DNA from: Xanthomonas sp. 10-10
GTDB taxonomy: Bacteria > Pseudomonadota > Gammaproteobacteria > Xanthomonadales > Xanthomonadaceae
Length of the DNA: 64,000 nt
NCBI RefSeq assembly: GCF_040182365.1
Contig: NZ_CP144460.1
Span: 248,001-312,000 of the forward strand
Direction of reading: 5' to 3'
Shown here: positions 1-9,400 of the stretch, piece by piece
How the letters are laid out: the number at the start of each line of letters is the position of its first letter
Position numbering within the stretch: position 1 is the first letter of the stretch
Program-made: the position numbers and the translations under genes
Notes under the pieces: model-generated
The model's input: only the letters and a program-made list of their open reading frames with translations
Told to the model about the DNA's origin: nothing
Database searches by the model: none

Positions 1-1
1 C

Positions 2-247
2 GGCCAGCCTGCCGAGCTGGACGACGAAAATCGCCTGCGCCTGGACGACTGGGAACTGCGCGACGACGTGCAGGACGCCTGCAAGGCGCTATGGCCGCAG
101 GTCACCACCGAAAACCTGTTCCAGCTCACCGACTACGCCGGCTACAAGCACGAGTTCCTCAAGCTGTTCGGCTTCGAGCGTGACGACGTGGATTACGACG
201 CCGATGTGGAGACGGACGTGAGCTTCGACTGCGTCGAGCTGAGCTGA
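2..247 (+). CDS. fabV: Enoyl-ACP (trans-2-enoyl-CoA) reductase FabV, C-terminal end (partial)
   Basis: Open from the window edge to TGA at 245-247, giving the last 81 residues. The tail contains [33 protein letters not shown] and [15 protein letters not shown], which I recognise as the FabV C-terminus. FabV is the NADH-dependent enoyl reductase of the last step of fatty-acid elongation, a cytosolic short-chain dehydrogenase-type enzyme of about 400 residues. The catalytic Tyr/Lys and the NADH-binding fold lie upstream of the window, so activity cannot be judged here. Identification rests on tail similarity only. Confidence 0.85.
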   Translation, partial: GQPAELDDENRLRLDDWELRDDVQDACKALWPQVTTENLFQLTDYAGYKHEFLKLFGFERDDVDYDADVETDVSFDCVELS

Positions 248-249
248 GA

Positions 250-413
250 GCAGGGATTCGGGAATCGGGATTTGGGATTCGCAAGAGCGTGGGTGGCTGC
301 ATCGCTGATCTTCGGCGAATCCAAATGCGTTGCGGCGAGGGCAATCGGCAAGCGATGCCGGTTGCCCTTGCTGTTACGAATCCCCACTCCCAAATCCCAA
401 ATCCCCGCCCCCA
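250..413. repeat. Intergenic GGGATTC/GAATCCC inverted repeat
   Basis: G-rich GGGATTCGGGAATCGGGATT near 253-283 is answered by C-rich CCCACTCCCAAATCCC near 383-410. Transcribed, this gives a long imperfect hairpin between fabV and the next gene. The type is common between Xanthomonas genes; I see no ORF in it. Confidence 0.6.
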
Positions 414-701
414 ATGGACAAACTGATCGCCTTTCTGGTGCTGGCCGTTGTGGTCAGCGTGGCCTGCGCCGTAGTGCTGCGCTTCGTCAGGTTGCACTGG
501 TCATTGAAGGCGATCGCCAATCTGTTGATCACCACGGCCGTCGTCTGCGCCGTGGTGATGCAGGACGGCTCTGCACCGCCCTGGCACCACGCCTTGCTGA
601 TCACGCTGTTCTTCAGCGTCCCGGCGTCGCTGTGTGTGGTGCTGCTGAGCGCAGGATTCAAATGGATGACCAACAAACGCCGCACCCGTGCGCCCGCCTG
701 A
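414..701 (+). CDS. Small inner-membrane protein, unknown function
   Basis: 95 residues beginning MDKLIAFLVLAVVVSVACAV, with about three hydrophobic stretches (residues 4-24, 32-48 and 55-75) and a basic tail (KWMTNKRRTRAPA). The ATG at 414 is preferred over the longer upstream reading because the extra N-terminus would be translated from the intergenic repeat. I recognise no family. The gene stands alone between fabV and the convergent kdgK, separated from both by repeat-rich spacers. Confidence 0.6.
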   Translation: MDKLIAFLVLAVVVSVACAVVLRFVRLHWSLKAIANLLITTAVVCAVVMQDGSAPPWHHALLITLFFSVPASLCVVLLSAGFKWMTNKRRTRAPA

Positions 702-845
702 AACGCGTGAGCGCAGCGAACAACACCTGGCAAGCACCTGCCCGCCGCCCTGCGGCCGCAACAACGCGTCAGTTCTGAGCGCACCGCGCTCCGTTAGCAA
801 CAAGCCTGGACAGAGCGCCGAAAGCCAGCGCTCCTAAGCTCTTAC

Positions 846-873
846 GATTCCCGATTCCCGATTCCCGATTCCC
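846..873. repeat. Tandem GATTCCC heptamer repeat, four units
   Basis: Four consecutive GATTCCC units lie between two convergent genes, just past the end of kdgK. They are the same sequence family as the repeat at 250-413. No gene is seen in 702-879. Confidence 0.7.
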
Positions 874-879
874 GGCGCG

Positions 880-1902
880 TCAGCGCCGCACATCGAACCG
901 CGCATCGCCCACGCAGGCCTGCACATCGGCCACCGACAGCGGATTGAAATCGCCCGGAATCGAATGCTTCAAGCAACCGGCAGCCAGGCCGAAGCGCACC
1001 GTGTCGTCCAGCGACCAGCCTTCGATCAGGCCGTGCAGCACGCCGGCGGCGAAGGCATCGCCACCGCCGATGCGGTCGATGATGGGCGTGAGTTCCTCGC
1101 TGGGCGCGCGCGCCACCTCGCCATTGCGCGGCACCAGCATCGCGCCCAGGCTGTGGTGGTCCACGTTATGCGCCACGCGCTGCGTGCAGGCCATCAACTG
1201 CAGCTGCGGGAACGCCGCAAACGCCTGCTGCGCGGCCGCTTCCACGCGCGCCTCCAGCGTGTCCTGCGGAAACTCGCCACCGAGTACCACCCCGATGTCG
1301 CGGTAGTCGGCAAACACCACATCGGCGCAGTCGAACAGCTGATGCAGGATGCCGCGCGCATCGCCCTGCCAGCGTTGCCAGAGCTTGGGCCGGTAGTTGC
1401 CGTCGAACGACACCTTGACCCCGGCCGCACGCGCGGCGCGCGCCGCCGCCAGCGTGGCCTGCGCGACATCGGCGCCCAGCGCCGGGCTCACCCCGGACAG
1501 GTGCAGCCATTGCGCGCCCTCGAGCAGGGCCGGCCAGTCGTAGGCATCGGCAGGCGCCAGCGCAAACGCCGAATCGGCGCGGTCGTAGACCACCTCGCTG
1601 GGCCGATGGATCGCCCCGGTGGTCAGGAAGTACAGGCCCATGCGGCCATCCACCCGCCGCACATGCCGCGTGTCCACGGCGTGCCGGCGCAGCTCGCCCA
1701 GCACTGCCGCGCCCAGCGGGTTGTCGGCGACCGTGCTGACCATGGCCACGTCGTGGCCGAAATGCGCCAGCGATACGCCGACATTGGCTTCGGCTCCACC
1801 GCAGTGCACGTCCAGCCGCGGCTGCTGCAACAGCAGTTCGTGACCAGGCGCCCCCAGGCGCAACAACAACTCTCCAAAACACAGGATGCGGGCGTGACTC
1901 AT
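880..1902 (-). CDS. kdgK: 2-keto-3-deoxygluconate kinase
   Basis: 340 residues, a PfkB/ribokinase-type sugar kinase. It opens ILCFGELLLRLGAPG, has the N-terminal substrate loop HCGGAEANVGVSLAHFG, and near residue 290 the PfkB signature DRIGGGDAFAAGVLHGL, whose Asp is the expected catalytic base. The family phosphorylates KDG to KDPG, the last step before the Entner-Doudoroff aldolase. Its place beside pectin receptors, a pectin methylesterase and a pectate lyase supports KDG, from galacturonate breakdown, over other sugars. It is divergent from the first receptor, with a 284-bp shared control region. Length is normal for KdgK. Confidence 0.85.
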   Translation of the reverse strand: MSHARILCFGELLLRLGAPGHELLLQQPRLDVHCGGAEANVGVSLAHFGHDVAMVSTVADNPLGAAVLGELRRHAVDTRHVRRVDGRMGLYFLTTGAIHRPSEVVYDRADSAFALAPADAYDWPALLEGAQWLHLSGVSPALGADVAQATLAAARAARAAGVKVSFDGNYRPKLWQRWQGDARGILHQLFDCADVVFADYRDIGVVLGGEFPQDTLEARVEAAAQQAFAAFPQLQLMACTQRVAHNVDHHSLGAMLVPRNGEVARAPSEELTPIIDRIGGGDAFAAGVLHGLIEGWSLDDTVRFGLAAGCLKHSIPGDFNPLSVADVQACVGDARFDVRR

Positions 1903-1960
1903 GCGGCAATACCTCGGCTGTGTGGTGCGTCACGGTGTGGGGAACCCGCTGCGCGACAGG

Positions 1961-1977
1961 ATGACCATCGGTGTCAT
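1961..1977. promoter_or_regulatory. Operator-like palindrome, copy 1
   Basis: ATGAC-N7-GTCAT, with centre CATCGGT. It lies 59 bp upstream of the kdgK start and shares TGACCA(T/G)CGGTGTCATT with the site at 2117-2131. A near-identical pair between divergent pectin genes is what a shared repressor would use. No regulator gene is in the window; the assignment is inference. Confidence 0.4.
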
Positions 1978-2116
1978 TCTAGCCGCGGCAAAACCTGGCG
2001 GGCCAGGGGCATGATGCGACCTGGAGTGACCGCTTGCACCCCTTTGGGGCAGATTTGGTGACGTTTTCTGCTGCGCTGCAAGATGTTGAACGACGATTCA
2101 GCTGGTAACGTCGTTT

Positions 2117-2131
2117 TGACCAGCGGTGTCA
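2117..2131. promoter_or_regulatory. Operator-like palindrome, copy 2
   Basis: TGAC-CAGCGGT-GTCA, 56 bp upstream of the first receptor start, matching the copy at 1961-1977. A separate inverted repeat, AACGACG (2089-2095) and CGTCGTT (2109-2115), lies just upstream. Confidence 0.4.
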
Positions 2132-2186
2132 TTACCGCTCACAACCAGACATTCATGTTGTTCATGGACCCTTGGGAGGGGAGGAC

Positions 2187-4967
2187 ATGCAATTTCGGAC
2201 CACCAACCGGAAGACACCGGTTACCTTGCTGGCATTGTCGATCGGCCTGGCGCTGAGCGGCCATGTCGCCGCACAAGAGGCCGCCCAATCACCTGCCGAG
2301 CCTGCCGTGGACCTGGACACCGTCACGGTGACCGGTTACCGCGCCTCGGTGGAAAAGGCCCTGGACATCAAGCGCGGCGAAGCCGGCGTGGTCGATGCCA
2401 TTGTCGCCGAGGACATCGGCAAGTTCCCCGACCTCAACCTCGCCGAATCGCTGCAGCGCATCCCCGGCGTGGTGATCACCCGTGAGGCCGGCGAAGGCCG
2501 CGCCATCTCGGTGCGTGGCCTGGGCCCGGAGTTCACCCGTGTACGCATCAACGGCATGGAAGCGCTCACCACCGTCGGCGCCGGCGACCAGAGCGGCGGC
2601 ACCAACCGCGGCCGCGGCTTCGACTTCAACGTGTTCGCCTCGGACCTGTTCTCGCAGCTGATCGCGCGCAAGACCGCCTCGGCCGATGTGGAAGAAGGCT
2701 CGCTCGGCGCCACCGTCGACCTGCGCACCGCACGTCCGTTCGACTACAACGGCTTCACCTTCGCCGCCAGCGGCCAGGCCGCCTACAACGCGATGGCCGA
2801 GAAGGCCAACCCGCGCGTGGCCGGCCTGATCGCCAACACCTGGGCCGACAACACCTTCGGCGCGTTGCTGTCGGTGGCCTACACCGAGCGCGAAGTGCTG
2901 GAAGAAGGTTCCAACACCGGCCGCTGGGCCAATGGCCCCAGCAACGGCGGCTTCAGTGCCGCCTCGCCGTTCGCCGCCGCGCGCTCGGCCGACGTGTACC
3001 ACCCGCGTTTCCCGCGCTACACCCAGCAGATCCACGACCAGCAGCGCCTGGGCGTCACCGGCTCGCTGCAGTGGAAGCCGTCCGACCGCACCACGCTGTC
3101 GCTGGACATGCTGTATTCCAAGATCGATGCCAAGCGCGACGAGCACTACATCGAAGCGATCTCCTTCAGCCGCAACCGCGACGGGCTCACCCCGCGCCGT
3201 GCGGTGCGTGACGGCAAGCCCGCCACCATCGTGCGCAACGGCGAGATCCGCAACAACGCGCTGGTCTACGGCGAGTTCGACAATGTCGACATCCGTACCG
3301 AAAACCGCCACGACGAGTGGAACACCGAGTTCAAGCAGATCAGCTTCGACATGGAGCATCGCTTCAACGATGCCTTCAGCGTCAATGCCCGGGTCGGTAC
3401 CTCGCGCTCGGCGCACGAGAACCCGATCCAGACCACCATCATCATGGACAAGTACGACGTCGACGGGTACAGCTACGACTACCGCGGCAACAACCGCGCG
3501 CCGGTGCTGAACTACGGCATCAACCCGACCGATCCCAATGGTTGGGAACTGGCCGAAATCCGCCTGCGCCCGCAGTCGGTGGACAACGACTTCGACACCG
3601 GCCAGATCGACTTCAACTGGAACGTCAGCCCCGGTTTCCGCCTCAAGGGCGGCGTGCTGGCCAAGAACTACACCTTCAGCACCGTCGAACTGCGCCGCGC
3701 CAACGAGCTGGCGGTTCCCAACTTCGCCAACGGCAGCACCATCGTGCCGGCAGACCTGACCCAGCAGGCCGGGCTCAAGGGCATCAACGGCAGCCCCAGC
3801 GCGTGGGTGGTGCCCAACCTGGATGCGGTGGCCGACCAGTTCGGCATCTACAGCAACAGCGGCACCTTCGCCGTGGCCCCGCGCGTCAACAACAGCCGCA
3901 GCGTCGAAGAAAAGGACCGCGGCGTGTGGTTGATGGGCGAGTTCTCCACCGACCTGGGTTCCATCCCGCTGTCGGGTAACTTCGGCGTGCGCTATGTGGA
4001 AACCGAGCAGGAGTCCACCGGGTATGCGTTGATCAACAACGCACCGGCGCTGACCACCGTCAGCCGCAAGTACGACAACACGCTGCCCTCGTTCAACCTG
4101 GTCGCCGAGCTGATGCCCGACCTGCTGCTGCGCCTGGGTGCGGCCAAGGTCATGAGCCGCCCCGGCCTGGGCAGCCTCACCCCCGGCGTCACCGTGGCCG
4201 TGGCCGGCGGGTCGCGCACCGTGGCCGGCGGCAACCCGGATCTGGACCCGATCGAAGCCACCAACGTCGACCTCGGCCTGGAGTGGTACTTCAACGAAGG
4301 CGCCATGCTCGGCGTCGGCGTGTTCTACAAGGACATCGAAAGCTTCATCCAGACCGCGCGCGAAGTGCGTCCGTACTCCAGCAGCGGCCTGCCGGCCGAA
4401 CTGCTGGCCGGTACCGGTGCCACCGTCAACGACGATTTCGCCTTCAGCATCCCGCTCAATACCCCGGGTGGCGAATTGAAGGGCGTGGAAGCCAACTACA
4501 CCCAGCCCTTCACCTTCCTGCCGGGCAAGTGGGCCAACCTGGGCGTGCAGCTCAACTACACCTGGGTCGATTCGCAGATCCAGTACTTGGCCAGCAGCGG
4601 CGCACCGGTGATGAAGAACGATCTGCTCGGGCTGTCGCGCTCGTCGTGGAATGCCACGCTGTTCTACGAGGGCGACTCCTTCGCAGGGCGCGTGTCGGCC
4701 ACCAACCGCGACGACTACCTGACCCAGGCGCCGGGTTCGGAAGCCGGCTTCAACGTCGATGGCGTGCACGGCATGACCGGCACCACCATGATCGACGCCT
4801 CGCTGCGCTACAAGATCAGCAAGCAGCTGGAGCTGAGCCTGGAAGGCATCAACCTCACCAACGAAGCCTCCGACGAGTGGGTGTCCTCGCCGCGCACCGG
4901 CCAGTTGCCGCTGCAATACGGCGAAACCGGCCGCCAGTTCCTGCTGGGTGCCCGCTACAAGTTCTAA
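2187..4967 (+). CDS. TonB-dependent receptor, carbohydrate (pectin) type
   Basis: 926 residues from the ATG at 2187, preferred over an upstream TTG because GGGAGGGGAGG sits just before it. There is a signal peptide (LLALSIGLALSGHVAAQ). The plug domain follows (about residues 45-180) with VDLDTVTVTGYRAS, EDIGKFPDLNLAESLQRIPG and VRGLGPEFTRVRING, the wording of the large Xanthomonas/Caulobacter receptor family. The beta-barrel ends in LLGARYKF with a terminal aromatic. Such receptors import oligosaccharides across the outer membrane with TonB-ExbBD energy. Its neighbours make oligogalacturonides the likely ligand; that is inference. A strong hairpin follows the gene. Confidence 0.88.
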   Translation: MQFRTTNRKTPVTLLALSIGLALSGHVAAQEAAQSPAEPAVDLDTVTVTGYRASVEKALDIKRGEAGVVDAIVAEDIGKFPDLNLAESLQRIPGVVITREAGEGRAISVRGLGPEFTRVRINGMEALTTVGAGDQSGGTNRGRGFDFNVFASDLFSQLIARKTASADVEEGSLGATVDLRTARPFDYNGFTFAASGQAAYNAMAEKANPRVAGLIANTWADNTFGALLSVAYTEREVLEEGSNTGRWANGPSNGGFSAASPFAAARSADVYHPRFPRYTQQIHDQQRLGVTGSLQWKPSDRTTLSLDMLYSKIDAKRDEHYIEAISFSRNRDGLTPRRAVRDGKPATIVRNGEIRNNALVYGEFDNVDIRTENRHDEWNTEFKQISFDMEHRFNDAFSVNARVGTSRSAHENPIQTTIIMDKYDVDGYSYDYRGNNRAPVLNYGINPTDPNGWELAEIRLRPQSVDNDFDTGQIDFNWNVSPGFRLKGGVLAKNYTFSTVELRRANELAVPNFANGSTIVPADLTQQAGLKGINGSPSAWVVPNLDAVADQFGIYSNSGTFAVAPRVNNSRSVEEKDRGVWLMGEFSTDLGSIPLSGNFGVRYVETEQESTGYALINNAPALTTVSRKYDNTLPSFNLVAELMPDLLLRLGAAKVMSRPGLGSLTPGVTVAVAGGSRTVAGGNPDLDPIEATNVDLGLEWYFNEGAMLGVGVFYKDIESFIQTAREVRPYSSSGLPAELLAGTGATVNDDFAFSIPLNTPGGELKGVEANYTQPFTFLPGKWANLGVQLNYTWVDSQIQYLASSGAPVMKNDLLGLSRSSWNATLFYEGDSFAGRVSATNRDDYLTQAPGSEAGFNVDGVHGMTGTTMIDASLRYKISKQLELSLEGINLTNEASDEWVSSPRTGQLPLQYGETGRQFLLGARYKF

Positions 4968-4976
4968 GTGTTGCCC

Positions 4977-5002
4977 GCCCGCTGCGCACCTGCGCAGCGG
5001 GC
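4977..5002 (+). terminator. Strong hairpin after the first receptor gene
   Basis: Perfect 12-bp stem GCCCGCTGCGCA / TGCGCAGCGGGC with a 2-nt loop, 9 nt after the stop codon. There is no T-tract, so it may be a transcript-stabilising structure as much as a terminator. Confidence 0.6.
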
Positions 5003-5208
5003 CCTATTCCAACGCCTGATCGCATTGCCGCCTGCGCCGGAGTTCCGTGCGCGCATGCAACGCGGTGGGCGTGATTCAAGCCGGAGACACCGCATCGCGC
5101 CACACAAGGTCGCGCCGCACGGTGGCCGGTGATGTGACGAGTCGACGCCCGTGGCCCGTGGGGAGGCTGCACGCGTCTTTGCAGCCGCGCCATTGGAGTG
5201 AGTGCATC

Positions 5209-8200
5209 ATGCAAGTCCGTTCGCGTCGTTCCGCCTCACTGGCGGCCGCTCGCCTGCCCACCGCGCGTCTGTCGGTGGCCATCGTCCTGGCGCTGCACGC
5301 GGCCACGGCCGTCGCGCAAACCGTCGGCCCGCCCACCACGCCTACCGATGCGGTGGACCTGGACCGCGTGCAGGTCAAGGCCACCTACCGCGAAAGCCTG
5401 CAGCAATCGCTCGACGCCAAGCGCTACAGCGTGGAGCAGGTGGATGCGATCTACGCCGAAGACATCGGCAAGTTTCCCGATCTGAACCTGGCCGAATCGA
5501 TGCAGCGCATCGCCGGCGTCTCTATCGACCGCGAAGGCGGCGAGGGCAAGCAGATCTCCGTGCGCGGCCTGGGCTCGGACTTCACCCGCGTGCGCATCAA
5601 CGGGCTGGAAGCACTGGCCACCGCCGGCAGCGGCAGCGATGGCGTCAACCGCAGCCGCGGTTTCGACTTCAATACGTTTGCTTCCGAGCTCTTCAGCCGC
5701 GTCACCATCAGCAAGACCCAGTCGGCGCAGATGGATGAAGGCTCATTGGGCGCCACGGTCGACCTGCGCGGCTCGCGCCCGTTCGACTTCGACGGCTTCG
5801 AAGCGGCCGCGTCCACGCAATACGGCTACAACGATCTCTCGCGCGAAAAGGACCCGCGCTTTTCCGGCCTGATCAGCAATATCTGGGCCGATGGCCGCGT
5901 CGGCGCGCTGATGTCGGTGTCCTACAGCGAGCGGCATCTGCGCGAGGAAGGCTACAACCCGGTGCGCTGGGAGCACGGCAACTACCGCAACTCCAACCAG
6001 AGCACCGCTACCAACAACGGCACCTACGGTTTCTGTTCGCCGGTGGGCTACAACCCGCAGACCCCGCGCAACCCGCTGGCCAACGAAACCCCTGCCGGGG
6101 TCGGCTCGCAGGCCAACCAGGACCGCAACAACGGCTGGGGCAGTTACGGCATCAGCGCCGCCAACTGCGGCACCGGCATCCCGCGCCCGGCCAACACGCC
6201 GGAGAACATCCAGGCCTACGAGACCGCTACCAACGCCTGGATTCCGCGCTACCCGCGCTACATCCGCACCGACCACGAGATCAAGCGCCTCGGCGTCACC
6301 GGCGCGCTGCAATTCAAGGTCAGCGACGACACCTTGCTGAACTTCGACATGCTGTATTCCAAGCTGGACAAGGATCAGCGCGAAGACTCGGTCGGCGCCA
6401 ACCTGCACCGCACCGCCAACTTCGGCGGCAAGACCCAGATCGCCGTGCGCGAAGCGCAGGTGGACGACCAGAACCGCCTCACTTATGGCGTGTTCGACAA
6501 CGTCGACTTCCGCACCGAGTCCAGCAACATCGAAGAATCCACCGAGTTCAAGCAGTTCAGCCTGGACCTGCAGCACCGCTTCAACGACCAGGTGCGCGTG
6601 AATGCATTGGTCGGCCACTCGACCTCGGACTATGAACGCCCCGAGTTCTCGATGGTGAGTTTCGACAACACCAATCTCGATGGCTTCGTGCTCGACCGCC
6701 GCAATGGTGGCGATTACCCGAGCATGAGCTTCCCCTTCGATGCGGGTAACCCCAACAACTGGCAGTGGCTGGGCTATGGCGCAGTGCCGGTCAACAGCAA
6801 CGGCACCGCGCGCGGCACCAACATCAGCGAGGTGCGGCTCAACCCGCAGTCGGTGGGCAACACCTTCGACACCGCCAAGGTGGATCTGGAATTCAACATC
6901 AGCCCCACCTTCACCTTCCGCACCGGGCTGGCCTACAAGAACTACGACATGGACACGTCGGAGTCGCGCAACATCTCCTACGGGCGTCTGGCGCAGGCAC
7001 TGCCGGCCGGCGTGGGCGTGGGCGATCTGAGCACCAACCTGGACGGCTTCGGCCGCAGCTTGAACGGCAGCTTCCCCACCAACTGGGTGATTCCGGATTT
7101 CCAGAAGGTCGCCGACCTGCTCAACATCAATTGCGATTGCGACACCGGCGTACCCGGTGGCGACTACCGCCTGGCCGACGTCGGCCACTTCGGCTCGTCC
7201 AACAACAATTTCGCCGTCAACGAAAAGAGCCTGGGCACCTACCTGCAGCTGGACTTCAACACCGACCTGTGGGGGCGCGCGTTGCGCGGCAACCTGGGCG
7301 TGCGCTATGTGCAGACGCAGATCGCCGCCAGTGGCTATGCCCCGTGCACGGCCACCGCGGCCGGCGCCATCTCGCCCAACTGCGAATCGTTCTTCGGCGT
7401 GGCCAGCGCCACCGCCGCGGCCGGCGAGCGCCTGCTGGTGCCCACCACCGTCAACCACAACTACCGCGACATCCTGCCCTCGTTGAATCTGTCGTGGGAT
7501 GTCAGCGACGAAGTGGTGCTGCGCTTCGGTGCGGCCAAGACCATGGCGCGCCCCACGCTGGCGTATCTGTCGCCCAGCGTCAGCGGCGGCCCTACGCAGT
7601 ATTTCGACGATGGGCGCTTCTTCTCGATCAACCTGGGCAACCCCAAGCTCGACCCGTTCCGCTCCACCAACTACGACCTCAGCGCCGAGTGGTACTTCCG
7701 CGAAGGCTCGCTGCTGTCGGCGGCGGTGTTCTACAAGGACATCGACAGCTACGTGCAGCGCACCCGCGTGCTCAGCACCTGGGAAGCGATGGGCTACTCG
7801 CTGGACCTGCTGCCCGCAGGCTTCACGCCAGACACCATCTTCAACGTGCAGAGCTACTTCAACACGCCCGGCGGCCCGCTCAAGGGCTTCGAGCTGACCT
7901 ACCAGCAGGCCTTCGACTTCTTGCCCGGCTTCTGGCGCAACTTCGGCATCCAGCTCAACTACACCCAGGTCGATTCCAAGATCAATTACCTGTTCAGTAC
8001 CGCAGGCAACAGCAATACCAGCATCACCACCACCGCCACCGAGCGCGACCTACTCAACCTCTCGCCGCAGTCCTACAACGCCACCGTCTACTACGACGAC
8101 GGCCGCTTCAGTGCGCGCGTGTCCACCAGTTATCGCGATGGCTACATCAACAACATCCTGGCCCAGGAAGACGTCTACGACCTGGATGGCCGGCGTCTGG

Positions 8201-8409
8201 TCACCGCCGATGTCACCGGCAAATACAGCGTGGAAAACGTCGATTTCAACATGTCCTACAAGCTCAACGACCAGCTGTCGCTGACGTTCGAGGCCATCAA
8301 CCTGCTCGACACCCCCGACCGCCGCTACGTCGATTCCACGCTGGAACTGCCCGACAAGTACACCGTCACCGGGCGCCAGTACTACATCGGCGCGCGCTAC
8401 AAGTTCTGA
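5209..8409 (+). CDS. TonB-dependent receptor, carbohydrate (pectin) type
   Basis: 1066 residues from the ATG at 5209, chosen because GGAG at 5195 precedes it and the signal peptide (LSVAIVLALHAATAVAQ) follows. The open frame runs further upstream only by readthrough of the spacer. The plug motifs EDIGKFPDLNLAESMQRIAG and VRGLGSDFTRVRINGLEAL match the first receptor. The barrel ends YYIGARYKF. It is longer than its neighbour because of extra loop sequence around residues 270-340 that includes several Cys and Asn-rich stretches. The pectinesterase starts 13 nt after its stop, so they are probably co-transcribed. Ligand by context: oligogalacturonide; not proven. Confidence 0.87.
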   Translation: MQVRSRRSASLAAARLPTARLSVAIVLALHAATAVAQTVGPPTTPTDAVDLDRVQVKATYRESLQQSLDAKRYSVEQVDAIYAEDIGKFPDLNLAESMQRIAGVSIDREGGEGKQISVRGLGSDFTRVRINGLEALATAGSGSDGVNRSRGFDFNTFASELFSRVTISKTQSAQMDEGSLGATVDLRGSRPFDFDGFEAAASTQYGYNDLSREKDPRFSGLISNIWADGRVGALMSVSYSERHLREEGYNPVRWEHGNYRNSNQSTATNNGTYGFCSPVGYNPQTPRNPLANETPAGVGSQANQDRNNGWGSYGISAANCGTGIPRPANTPENIQAYETATNAWIPRYPRYIRTDHEIKRLGVTGALQFKVSDDTLLNFDMLYSKLDKDQREDSVGANLHRTANFGGKTQIAVREAQVDDQNRLTYGVFDNVDFRTESSNIEESTEFKQFSLDLQHRFNDQVRVNALVGHSTSDYERPEFSMVSFDNTNLDGFVLDRRNGGDYPSMSFPFDAGNPNNWQWLGYGAVPVNSNGTARGTNISEVRLNPQSVGNTFDTAKVDLEFNISPTFTFRTGLAYKNYDMDTSESRNISYGRLAQALPAGVGVGDLSTNLDGFGRSLNGSFPTNWVIPDFQKVADLLNINCDCDTGVPGGDYRLADVGHFGSSNNNFAVNEKSLGTYLQLDFNTDLWGRALRGNLGVRYVQTQIAASGYAPCTATAAGAISPNCESFFGVASATAAAGERLLVPTTVNHNYRDILPSLNLSWDVSDEVVLRFGAAKTMARPTLAYLSPSVSGGPTQYFDDGRFFSINLGNPKLDPFRSTNYDLSAEWYFREGSLLSAAVFYKDIDSYVQRTRVLSTWEAMGYSLDLLPAGFTPDTIFNVQSYFNTPGGPLKGFELTYQQAFDFLPGFWRNFGIQLNYTQVDSKINYLFSTAGNSNTSITTTATERDLLNLSPQSYNATVYYDDGRFSARVSTSYRDGYINNILAQEDVYDLDGRRLVTADVTGKYSVENVDFNMSYKLNDQLSLTFEAINLLDTPDRRYVDSTLELPDKYTVTGRQYYIGARYKF

Positions 8410-8422
8410 CAGGAGAACAGCA

Positions 8423-9400
8423 ATGCAACCGCATCGCAGGATCGTGTTACGCACGCTCGCCGCCACCGCCCTGCTGGCCGGGCTGTCGCTCGGCAGTACC
8501 GCCGCCATCGCAGCCGACCCGGTCTACACCGTGGCCAAGCAGGGCAGCGCCGGCTACCGCACCGTGCAGGCCGCCATCGACGCCGCCGTGCAGGGCGGCA
8601 AACGCGCGCAGATCAACATCGGCGCAGGCACCTATCAGGAACTGATCGTGGTGCCGTCCAACGCCCCGGCGCTCAGGCTCACCGGCGCCGGCCCCACCCA
8701 GACCATCATCACCTACGACAACTACGCCTCGCGCATCAATCCGGCCACCGGCACCGAATACGGCACCTCCGGCTCGTCCAGCGTCATCATCGCCGGCAAC
8801 GACTTCACTGCAGAAAAACTCGCCTTCGGCAATCACGCAGGCCCGGTCGGGCAGGCAGTGGCGGTGCGCGTGGATGGCGATCGCGCCGCGTTCCGCAATG
8901 TGCGTTTTCTCGGTTACCAGGACACGCTGTATTTGCGTGGCGCCAAGCTCTCGTACTTCCTCGACTGCTATGTCGAAGGCACCGTCGACTTCGTGTTCGG
9001 CGCCGGCACCGCCTTGTTCGAGAACGTGCAACTGCACTCGCTGGGCGATGGCTATCTCACTGCCGCCTCTACCCCGCAGGAAAGCGCGCGCGGTTTCGTG
9101 TTCCGCAATGCGCGCGTCACCGCTGCCAGCGGCGTGTCGCGCGTGTTCCTGGGCCGGCCGTGGCGCCCGTACGCCAGCGTGAGTTTCATCAGCAGCCAGC
9201 TCGGCGCGCATGTGCCGCCGGAAGGCTGGAACAACTGGGGCAACACCGCCAACGAGGCCACCGCCCGCTACAGCGAATACCAGAGCAGCGGCGCCGGTGC
9301 CAACCCGTCGCGCCGCGTGAAGTGGTCGCGTCAGCTCAGTGCCGCGCAAGCCGCTGCATTGGATCGCAACACCATCCTCGGCACCTGGAGGCCGTTCTGA
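8423..9400 (+). CDS. Pectin methylesterase (CE8 family), secreted
   Basis: 325 residues with a signal peptide ending STAAIAA. Family motifs are in the usual order: GQAVAVRVDGDR, YQDTLYLRG (Gln and the first catalytic Asp), the second catalytic Asp in GTVDFVFGAG, and FLGRPWRPYASVSF with the substrate-binding Arg and Trp. It removes methyl esters from homogalacturonan so that pectate lyases can cut it. SD AGGAGAACAGCA is close to the start. The stop codon shares its last A with the ATG of the lyase gene (TGATG), indicating coupled translation. Function is well supported; whether it is exported by type II secretion or stays periplasmic is not visible. Confidence 0.92.
   Translation: MQPHRRIVLRTLAATALLAGLSLGSTAAIAADPVYTVAKQGSAGYRTVQAAIDAAVQGGKRAQINIGAGTYQELIVVPSNAPALRLTGAGPTQTIITYDNYASRINPATGTEYGTSGSSSVIIAGNDFTAEKLAFGNHAGPVGQAVAVRVDGDRAAFRNVRFLGYQDTLYLRGAKLSYFLDCYVEGTVDFVFGAGTALFENVQLHSLGDGYLTAASTPQESARGFVFRNARVTAASGVSRVFLGRPWRPYASVSFISSQLGAHVPPEGWNNWGNTANEATARYSEYQSSGAGANPSRRVKWSRQLSAAQAAALDRNTILGTWRPF

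Noticed and set aside
2289..4916. 875-codon open frame on the minus strand
   Set aside because: It is the antisense shadow of the TonB-dependent receptor; its composition is low-complexity and no motif is seen. Several other long antisense frames over cdiA, glgE, treS and the pectin genes were dropped for the same reason.
5047..5208. 54-codon N-terminal extension of the second receptor
   Set aside because: The signal peptide starts at 5209 with its own SD; the extension is translated spacer.
9160..9399. Upstream extension of the pectate lyase frame
   Set aside because: It overlaps the pectinesterase gene out of frame; the signal peptide begins at ATG 9400.
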